Of a stretch of 64,000 nucleotides of DNA, positions 56,441 through 64,000 are shown in pieces. Origin of the DNA: Hexactinellida sp. DTS-2022 (Eukaryota > Porifera > Hexactinellida); contig JAPNXP010000001.1 of the NCBI GenBank assembly GCA_028753945.1, positions 11,026,501 through 11,090,500 on the forward strand. Direction: 5' to 3'. Each line of letters starts with the position of its first letter. Within the stretch, counting starts at the first letter, position 1. The notes beneath the pieces were generated by a model that saw nothing but the letters and a program-made list of their open reading frames with translations, did not search any database and was not told where the DNA came from. The position numbers were made by a program, and so were the translations under genes.

Positions 56441-57681
56441 TTATTGGACTTGTTTGTCACATTCGGGTGGTTTTTCCACAGCACCTCCTCCTGATGGGTT
56501 TTTGGTCTGTTCGTTGTCACTATCACTGTCATGATTGAAATGCACATGCTTGTTAGCCTTGTTAAACTCCTCGTCTGCGGATAGACTCGTGGTGTCAGAA
56601 GTCTCGTCTATCTGGCTGGAGGGGCCGGACGGGAGAATCTCCCCTGTGAAGTAGAGCACGGCTTTCGGTATAACTCTATCTTTTAACAATTCTGCGATGG
56701 TAAAGTCCAGCTCTATTGCAGTTCCCTGATCGTCATCGAGCAAGGCTAGGTCATCGGGAATGTTAGGAGGAGAAAAGAAGTTGAAAAATGATTCTTGCGG
56801 AACCAGCTTGCTGATGACCTAGAAAAAATTCGAATTAATGTTTGAGTCATTTTTATTTTTAAGAAATTATTATTTAGCGATGGCAATCAGGGACGTATTC
56901 TGTTGTAACAAAGCTCTGAGCATATTACATTACACTCGTTGTATTCAGGGATTTGCCCTTAAATTAGAGAACAACAACGGTAGGTACCAGCTACGAGACT
57001 AGCATACTTACAAGAAAAAGCAAAGATAATATACTTAGAATAGGCGTGGTAAAGATAGTATTCTATGAATTATATTACAAACCAGCCCTGTGTAATCAAG
57101 TTTAGCAGGGGAGTGCAATCATTTCACCAGATAGAATGTCAGGGGATATTTTAGATACACATGTTCAAGCAAACAATATCTACCTTAGTCTGTCCACGTC
57201 CTTTCGGTCTCTGTTTCTTCTTCTTCAGTTTCTTGGTTAGATTCTTTCCCTTTAGCCAGTGGACCTCACAGCCGTTGCAATTCATAATTTCTGGTCCGTT
57301 AAACTGAAAGGGGTCATTCGGATCCACGTCACACTTTACAGAGTACCACTTGGTGAGCACGGTATCGCTGAAGAAGGGATTCGGACTGAAGTAGAACTCT
57401 AGGATATAGTTGAGTCCCTCTGCGTCCGGGAACACTAGCTTTATGTCCTGCAGGTGCTTAATAGCGGGGTAGTCCCACTCGTAGATCTGGTCATCCAGGA
57501 GCTCGACATTCCGCAGGGTCGTTAGCCAGAAGTCAGGGATGCCAGTGGCTACGGGCTCTGTATTTGATATTTTAACTTTTGTGGTTAAATCACAGATTTC
57601 TTGTTCCATCTTATCGTCGGGCCCGGCCGGGGCTCCCGCGCCCTGCTCCGCCTCCGGAGAGCTGTCCTGCTCTCTCCACAC
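56441..57681 (-). CDS. NAP1-family histone chaperone, 3' exons
   Basis: Inferred exons 57184-57681 (phase 0 at both ends) and 56441-56818. Together they encode the NAP earmuff-type core: IPDFWLTTLRNVELLDDQIYEWD, IKHLQDIKL, LEFYFSPNPFF, FNGPEIMNCNGCEVHWLKGK, KKKKQRPKGRG, ESFFNFFSPP, DFTIAELLKDRVIPKAVLYFTGE. The tail carries acidic and polar residues and the stop is followed by an AATAAA signal. NAP1 proteins bind H2A-H2B and help nucleosome assembly. Exon 57681 begins with an acceptor (CCCTAG), so at least one upstream exon is expected. The long NAP dimerisation helix normally lies there, and I cannot find it in 57682-64000. The C-terminal acidic stretch is shorter than in NAP1L1. Confidence 0.9.
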
Positions 57682-57826
57682 CTAGGGACCGTATGGTATA
57701 AATATCAGGTATCCAGTAACCATATACAGGTGTAGTAAGGGTTTTAGTTAGAGTGCTAGACTTGCATATTGAATGCTATGCTGTTTATTAATGAATAATA
57801 TTGAGCTTATGTCCATCAACAATGGT

Positions 57827-57982
57827 CATAGGCGTCGTAACCCGCCCGGGTGCCCGGAAATGTCCGGGTGGACCGGAAGGTTTGCCCCTATGCTACTAAT
57901 ACTATACCCTGAGTTTACCAGGACATTACCCGGAATTTTCGGGCGGCCCGAAGGATTGACCTTTGCATTTACGACGCCTATG
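57827..57982. mobile_element. hAT-type MITE
   Basis: 156 bp, ends CATAGGCGTCGTAA and inverse TTACGACGCCTATG. A perfect 8-bp duplication, ACAATGGT, lies at 57819-57826 and 57983-57990. The ends are closely related to those of 54043-54696. Confidence 0.93.
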
Positions 57983-58223
57983 ACAATGGTATCTGACTAC
58001 TAGCAATTTTCAATATTGCTCTATTAACAAGTTGTTTACATCCTCAAGCGAATATTTAATGTAATTAATTATGTTCCTCTAATAGCAAGCTGTCTATTAG
58101 AAAGAGAAGTTACGTATAAAATGAAACTCACTATTACGCAATTAAGCGAACCTCACTATACATAATATGACAATCTAATATGGTGAAAAAAAAAAAACTG
58201 CATCGAATGGGAACAAATCATGT

Positions 58224-58603
58224 ACGAGCCCTTCGGTGTCGGTCGCTTCGCGACGGATAACTCAACCATTACGCGGTATCGCATTATCAATAATATATTA
58301 CAACAATAAATAATTTTTGAAAATATCTGTAATCACTAATGAGTACTTGGTTACCCTATCTAACATTTGTAAGCTAGCCTCTAGGTTCATTTTGAATTTA
58401 AATTAATTTGTTCACCTATTTATGTAAAGAACAACAATAAAAATTCATATTACAAAATTATAATAGCGAAATCCGAAATCAATATACGTACTTGTTTACC
58501 TATAATACCATTTGGAAGTTAGTCGCTATCTCAAATATAAATGCGGTTTTTATCCCCCTATCCTTTAATAATACAATCCAGACAAACAAACACATTAAAA
58601 TCG
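58224..58603 (-). repeat. Composite element C (inverted, short)
   Basis: Reads on the minus strand as head (ACTCGATTTTAATGTG, GTTTGTCTGGATTGTATTA), one 142-bp unit (GGTAAACAAGTACG, AATATGAATTTTTATTG) and tail (GTCGC-gaa-GCGAC, GAAGGGCTCGT). Same family as elements A and B. Confidence 0.75.
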
Positions 58604-58613
58604 AGTTTAAATA

Positions 58614-58712
58614 CAGTCGACTCCGCGTCACCTCGGGAACCAGGTTACTTTGACCCCAATATGCGGGGAAATCTATCAACCGGTGGCTCTATTAGTGAGT
58701 ATACTGGAATAT
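58614..58712. mobile_element. Short family-A pogo-like MITE
   Basis: CAGTCGACTCCGCGTCACC at the left and CCGGTGGCTCTATTAGTGAG near the right. It is about 100 bp, probably internally deleted. Confidence 0.7.
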
Positions 58713-59560
58713 ATAAATATGCCAATAGCTATCCTTGAAATGTCGATAGCTACATGGAGGGAAAATTGAAAAGCACACTGACAGTAATATTAAAGTACAT
58801 TGTTATAATGCTTCTTAAGATGTTCTTGAGCTAAATTGTTTGATTCTACATAGAACAATGATTGTCTCTATTCTATGGAAGTTAATATTCAAATAACTAG
58901 GGATTGGCTCAGGTGTTTCTTTGTATAATTGTATGTTAATTAATTAATTAGTCAGATAATGTTAATAAACAATACTAACCAATTATAAAGAAATATTATA
59001 ATATTTGCGTATGAATTTATTTAAATGAGAATAACGAATTTGTACTACAATGCAGAATAATCTGCTTACATTCTATGAAAAGATCATCATAGCTGCAGAA
59101 GTAAACAATAACATGTTGGATATATGAGACTATCTGTATTTGCAAAAGGAAATTTTTAAGAATTAGCAAGAAAGTTTCTTAAAAATATTGCGAAATTACT
59201 TAGTCGATTATTCATATTAATTAAGGAACTAAATAATATAAGAAATTACTTGTATAATTTAACTAATGCTAATAGAAGTAAGAATCATAAGTATCAAGAG
59301 TAGCAACTGCAGGAGAATGCATCGCATTTCTAAGGTTTTAAACAAATTTAATTAATTAAATATGATTCTATTAGAATATATAACAATACTTTAAATTCAG
59401 TTCGACACAAAGTGTGTCCGGTAATTAAGCTAACGATATTAAGCAAATTCTTAAATTTGATCAAAGCATAATTACTTTCAGTTGTATTTGTATTTGTAGT
59501 GCACGCAGGTGCCGTACCAATATTTATGCTAATATTTGCTGGAAAGACCATAGCCAACAT

Positions 59561-59785
59561 CAGAGATGGAACCGTTCAGGATTTTCATGACCCGATCCGA
59601 CCGGCCGGTCGACCGGTCAATCATAGCTAGCAATAATTTATAAATAATAGAAAACAAATTATGATATTATGATATCGAATAGATCATATAGAGATCTCGA
59701 CCGGCAGGTCAGGGTTCGACCGGCCGGTAAAGATTCCGACCGGTACCCGACCGGTGCCGGTCAGACCCGAACGGTTCCGTCTCTG
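59561..59785. mobile_element. hAT-type MITE rich in CCGG palindromes
   Basis: 225 bp, ends CAGAGATGGAACCGTTC and GAACGGTTCCGTCTCTG. A perfect 8-bp duplication, GCCAACAT, lies at 59553-59560 and 59786-59793. The interior repeats CGACCGGCCGGT-like words many times. Confidence 0.92.
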
Positions 59786-60429
59786 GCCAACATGCAACAA
59801 ATATACAATTCGTGTATATGGACCAAGTACTCAACTCAATCTATATTTGATATTTTTTATTAATTTGATCTTCATGTCCATTGTTTGATTATTTGATTAG
59901 CTAATTCTGAAGGGAAATATCCCTAGGTACAAATGTATAGAGTTACAATGATAGTAATCAAAAAACGAGTGTTATATTATAAGGTAATCATAATTGTGAA
60001 ATGTTTATAGTTATAGTATAAACAATAGGTTGTTTAAAATTACATTATTGAACTATTAACACGAAGTTGTAATTTTTATGGGTCATATAAATATAAATTA
60101 TTCAAAGTGAAAAAGTCTGAATAAAACACTACCTAATACCTGCTTGGTACATTTGTGCTAATAACAATCTTAAATTAAGTCAAATATTTTCAAACTTTAT
60201 AATTTTATTCTCAATATTAATTAATTAATTAAGTGAATTGTACAAATAGAAACTTCCCTCTATTATACGTGACATAATATGCTTACAAAAGAATAATATC
60301 CTATATCTATATTTATGTTTACTAACAAAGATTACATCAGGAAATATTTAGCAGGTGATATAAATATGAATTTTGTAGAAAAATAGAAAGAAGATTTAAT
60401 TTAACCTAACAAATAATAAATACAGATTG

Positions 60430-60437
60430 TATAAATA
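60430..60437 (+). promoter_or_regulatory. TATA box before the ETS gene
   Basis: TATAAATA, 34 bp before the last base ahead of the ATG at 60471. Confidence 0.5.
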
Positions 60438-60470
60438 ACAGAGTTACTATAGTATTTTTCTGAGAACATA

Positions 60471-61331
60471 ATGAGCTGTACGTATTTTGGAAATTCGCCA
60501 TCCTTTCTCTCAATGCCATCTTGGCAAGATACATACCGTAGGCAGTTTTATACATCGAGCCCACCATTTTACGGCACCTGTCCCTTTTCTATTCCTAGCG
60601 AGTACGATTCAAGTGAAGACAAGTTTCCCTGCAAGTACCATGCACATGGTGAATTCGACTTCAATCAACGTAAGTATTCATTGTATAATAGGAAATTTTG
60701 GTATTCAAAAAATGAATTTATACCTTTTCCCTTAGCGTTAGAATATCCACCACCTCACTACGTGCACAATGATACGAATCATAGAGTTCCATCTTGTGAA
60801 CAGGAAGAAGTTTTAAGTCCCCAGGCAATATACCAAATATTAGGCAACAATCCTAATGCATCCAGGACCCCTCCGAATAATGAAATTCAATCGTGTCCAA
60901 ATTCAGCCTCGGGAGGTAGGAGGAACCTATCAAAGCTATTGCACAAGGGCTACAACTTCGATAACACTCAATACCTACTCCTGTATACCTACTCACAGCT
61001 TAAAGGGACATCCGATGACATCATATGGATAGACGAGTCCAAAGGTATCTTCTTCATTAACAAACCGGATTCTTTTGCACAGAAATGGGGAGAGTATAAA
61101 GGAATAGACAAAATGGATTATCAGAAAGTCAGTCGAAGCTTCCGCTACTATTACAAACAAAAGAATTTGTTGAAGAAGGTCGATGGAAAGCTACGACAGT
61201 ATCGATGGGACTTAGAAGCACTTATAGCGCTTAGGAAAAATTTCAACAGTGGAACTCCTCTAAAAAATGTTAATAAAACGATCAAGAAAAAAACCCCAAA
61301 CATGCACCATTCCAACTCTCTCCTCCTGTGA
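60471..61331 (+). CDS. ETS-domain transcription factor
   Basis: Single-exon 286-codon gene with AT-rich codons. The N-terminal 150 residues are Tyr/Pro/Phe-rich and not recognised. The ETS winged helix lies at about 164-247: IIWIDESKGIFFINKPDSFAQKWGEYKG, then the recognition helix MDYQKVSRSFRYYYKQ with the two DNA-contacting arginines R222 and R225, then LLKKVDGKLRQYRW. The usual LSRALRYYY is VSRSFRYYY here. The first ETS helix (LLLYTYSQL) is divergent. ETS proteins bind GGA(A/T) sites and are known only from animals and their close relatives. The subfamily is not clear. A basic Lys-rich tail (KTIKKKTP) may be a nuclear signal. Confidence 0.92.
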   Translation: MSCTYFGNSPSFLSMPSWQDTYRRQFYTSSPPFYGTCPFSIPSEYDSSEDKFPCKYHAHGEFDFNQRKYSLYNRKFWYSKNEFIPFPLALEYPPPHYVHNDTNHRVPSCEQEEVLSPQAIYQILGNNPNASRTPPNNEIQSCPNSASGGRRNLSKLLHKGYNFDNTQYLLLYTYSQLKGTSDDIIWIDESKGIFFINKPDSFAQKWGEYKGIDKMDYQKVSRSFRYYYKQKNLLKKVDGKLRQYRWDLEALIALRKNFNSGTPLKNVNKTIKKKTPNMHHSNSLLL

Positions 61332-61613
61332 TGACTTCTCAATAATATAGAGCTCTTGAGACAATTATTTATATTAATTCAATTAGCATATTCTACTTGC
61401 TCCATTTGAGCCATTCTAAATGCAATACCTATTTAAAAAGTTGAATAAAATAAAAAAGCAAGAGCATTTGAACTAACGTGTAGTTTCATGGGTCAAATTA
61501 GTGGCATATTAACAATATATAACAATTTTGGGATAGATTGGTATAATACAAGTGATCTTTCTAAATAAACTTTGAGAGACATGATGAATACAAATTATAC
61601 AATATTAGATATA

Positions 61614-61791
61614 CAGTCAGGTCTGCTTATTGTGAACAATTTTTCGTTTGCTTAATATGAAAAACTTTTCATTATGAACTAGCCCTATGGTCCCAATTTA
61701 ACGACTTATATTGGGTTTGTATTAAGTTGAGTCTCTCTATTATGAACACAATTTTGGTCCCTTGAATGTTCATAATAAATGAACCTGACTG
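61614..61791. mobile_element. pogo-like MITE (family E)
   Basis: 178 bp, left end CAGTCAGGTCTGCTTATTGT, right end inverse CAGTCAGGTTCATTTATTAT. It is flanked by TA on both sides. Confidence 0.88.
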
Positions 61792-62202
61792 TAGAATGTT
61801 AAGGGCCCTGTTTGGTGATCAATTATAAATAGTAACTTGGAAATTTGTTAAATAAAAAGCTAATTACCGAATTAATATGAATGTAGATATCGAATAAAAG
61901 TGTTGTTTAAATGAAAGCAATAAATCGGCAACAATAAATAAACTAAATACATAAACAAATTCTAAACTACAAATGTAATAAATTGAAAATAACAATATTT
62001 CCGGAGGGAGAAATGTTCTAGAAAACATTACGAACAAATTCAATAAAATTTTGTACTAACTAATGTCTGAAGTAATGTAAATTTTTAAAATTAGATTACC
62101 CCTTATTAACAATATAAGAGCAAATATTAGTTGCAAACTATTGTATAGAATTGCACGTACATACTACCAGGATATAGCAGTTAGTGCTGTCTTAGTAACA
62201 GC

Positions 62203-62211
62203 TATAAATTA
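62203..62211 (+). promoter_or_regulatory. TATA-like box
   Basis: TATAAATTA, 49 bp before the ATG at 62260. Confidence 0.35.
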
Positions 62212-62259
62212 AAGCGATTAATTAGTCGGGAGGAAAAGAGGTGATTTGTAGAATCTGAA

Positions 62260-62460
62260 ATGAGTTATTACAATAGTTTCGAATACAGATTCCAGGAGGA
62301 CGAGTTTCTACCCTCAAATATACAACCGCAATACAGTTTTGAATCTCAGTATATGGAAATTCAACCAACGTTCCAAGGAGACGGATCAGTCGCGGGCTAT
62401 GAATATTATCCGGAAATGAGAGGTAACTATTATAACGGCAAAGCTGAAATATTAAGATAA
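62260..62460 (+). CDS. Small Tyr-rich ORF, possibly the first exon of a larger gene
   Basis: 66 codons from ATG (MSYYNSFEYRFQEDEFLP). Composition is Tyr, Glu, Gln and Phe-rich, like the N-terminal part of the ETS protein 0.9 kb upstream. A donor-like G|GTAACT follows the codons EMR near 62423, so the frame may splice onward. No downstream exon is seen before 64000. It may be real or chance. Confidence 0.35.
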   Translation: MSYYNSFEYRFQEDEFLPSNIQPQYSFESQYMEIQPTFQGDGSVAGYEYYPEMRGNYYNGKAEILR

Positions 62461-63880
62461 GTTCCATGATTAATACAGAATTAACGAACATTTTTCTTAA
62501 TAAATAAACAAATTAAATATATAGGGCAAGAAAAATATACAGAAAAATTATAAAATATTCAATCTTGTAAATGTTTTAATATCGAATAATATTTAAAGAA
62601 TAATATACCCAAAAATAAAACAAAATTTAATCAATTTATACGTTGAAATTAAATTAAATTCTCAATATAGAAATTTTAATATCCAATATTGGGAATATTT
62701 AATTATAAATAGTATAATATTCTCGATATTTCAACCTTCGCCATCCAACGCGATTTAAACATAAAGATTGAAAATATCACAATAAATAGTAAATTTATTA
62801 GAAACTCCAAATATAATATTAATCAATCTATATTTTTGAACGAAGTTCGAAATAACGAATGTGTCTTGTAATATCTTTAGATATTTGAAACAATAATTAT
62901 ACATAATTAATTACTTATCTTCACAAGTTTGCCAATAAGAAAATGTTTTAATTTGCTAAGTCTCTAATGTAGTGTACAATATTTTCACAAATATTTTAAT
63001 TTCGCTAATGAAATTAAAACTCGCAGACTAACAAATTAACTGTAACAAATCAATAATCCTTGAATTTTCATACCAAACTAGATTCCAAGAATGTTGCTAC
63101 ATCTTCTAAATGATAAAATTCCAAAAAATTACAAAATAATTCCAATTCTGCTCAAGTTTTTGTCAAGAAATTCCAAAACACTCAAATTTTAATAAATGCA
63201 CAGATGTCAAGTTTTAGAAAGGTTATATTTGGTCTATACTAATAAATATTGTTGCTGTTGTTACACCATGCTCGTTTCAATAATCCAATAAAACTTGAGC
63301 GTATTTGGAATAATCCAACAAAAATTCAGTATGCAGTCGACTCCGCTTAGTAGAGCCACAGTTAATAGATTTCTCCCTTAATGAGGTCAAAATTTCACAG
63401 GAATTATAGGACGGTATTAAAGTTTTACTACAAATATTTTCGGTTATTAGATTTCTCCGCTTAATTGCGTTAAAATACCCTGGAACAAAACTGACCCTAT
63501 TAAGCGGAGTTAACTGTATTTGGAACTTTGGAAAAAGATTTATCTAATTTCAATTAGAAATTTAAGTTTTCCTATCCTAGTTCTATTACCTACAATACTT
63601 TTAATTAACAGTATGACCTAACTCTCTATTAATTCTCTCTATAAATTCCGAATAGATGTTTCCCTTTAATTATAAATAGATCATGAAAATTAACATCACT
63701 AAAGAATTAATATTACACAAAATTAATGTAAGTTCCAATAATATAAAATTAATAATAAATTATTGCTAACGAACTTTTTCATATCACTTAATTAATTGAA
63801 TGGAGTCAAATTGAAAAAGAAATAAGTAATCTATCATTGTGAAAGCAGGAATTGCTTTTTGCTAACGTTTATTTATTTGT

Positions 63881-63915
<35 letters not shown>

Positions 63916-64000
63916 TAGACAGTATGCAAATTAATAAAAACGATTTTAAATATGATATAACTGGAACTCAAAGATTACAAAGCAATAATTTATAAAATTA
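62461..64000. other. Gene-free AT-rich end
   Basis: Contains a family-A pogo-like MITE at about 63332-63516 (CAGTCGACTCCGCTTAGTAG ... AAGCGGAGTTAACTG) and a (TTTA)n microsatellite at about 63866-63918. Nothing else recognised. Confidence 0.6.

Larger units (their letters stand above)
57682..60470. other. Gene-free region, NAP1 to ETS
   Basis: Holds a hAT MITE (57827-57982), inverted composite element C (58224-58603), a short family-A MITE (58614-58712) and a hAT MITE (59561-59785). The remainder is strongly AT-rich with no gene seen. Confidence 0.6.
61332..62259. other. Intergenic with family-E MITE
   Basis: Contains the pogo-like MITE 61614-61791. Nothing else recognised apart from the TATA-like box near 62203. 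Confidence 0.6.

Noticed and set aside
63866..63918. TTTA repeat as a functional element
   Set aside because: It is a simple microsatellite in AT-rich DNA with nothing to suggest a role.

Overview
The window is nuclear DNA of an animal. It holds a c-Abl-type kinase (SH3-SH2-kinase), an ETS transcription factor, a PACSIN/syndapin and intron-containing housekeeping genes, inside AT-rich DNA crowded with small DNA transposons. The small introns and close gene spacing suggest a compact early-branching animal genome, for example a sponge; that placement is a guess. Gene models were made by reading exon homology, reading frame and GT-AG junctions, without RNA evidence.

Layout. 1-2036: 5' part of an MTFR-like gene and a coiled-coil gene. 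2037-5635: repeats only. 5636-13773: a close co-oriented run on the minus strand: RABL2, PACSIN (9 exons), BAG1 and USP12/46 (5 exons). 14558-23204: V-ATPase subunit c, a TOPORS-like RING protein, DBF4 and PIERCE1, all minus strand. 23279-27995: a complete Ty3-type LTR retrotransposon with identical LTRs and an apparent self-priming signal. 27996-39454: gene-poor and repeat-rich, with one small Maf-like bZIP gene on the plus strand. 39455-52414: the Abl gene on the minus strand. The fucose mutarotase gene FUOM lies inside one intron on the opposite strand, and a 363-codon ORF lies inside intron 1. 56441-57681: the 3' exons of a NAP1-family histone chaperone. 60471-62460: an ETS gene and a small ORF on the plus strand. 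62461-64000: no gene seen.

Functional themes. RABL2 and PIERCE1 are ciliary genes. PACSIN, Abl, BAG1, USP12/46, the TOPORS-like protein, DBF4, ATP6V0C and NAP1 are general cell-biology genes. Nothing points to a shared pathway. Two gene styles stand out: conserved genes with GC-rich codons, nearly all on the minus strand, and AT-rich short transcription-factor-like genes on the plus strand with a TATA box close to the ATG.

Mobile DNA. Seven miniature elements have perfect 8-bp target duplications and hAT-like ends, several inside introns. Several pogo/Tigger-like families begin CAGT and sit in TA sites. Other features are a nested 1.3-kb inverted-repeat element, a family carrying consecutive hairpins with 3-nt loops, minisatellites and foldback elements. 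Twenty-one of 23 inferred 3' splice sites end in TAG rather than CAG.
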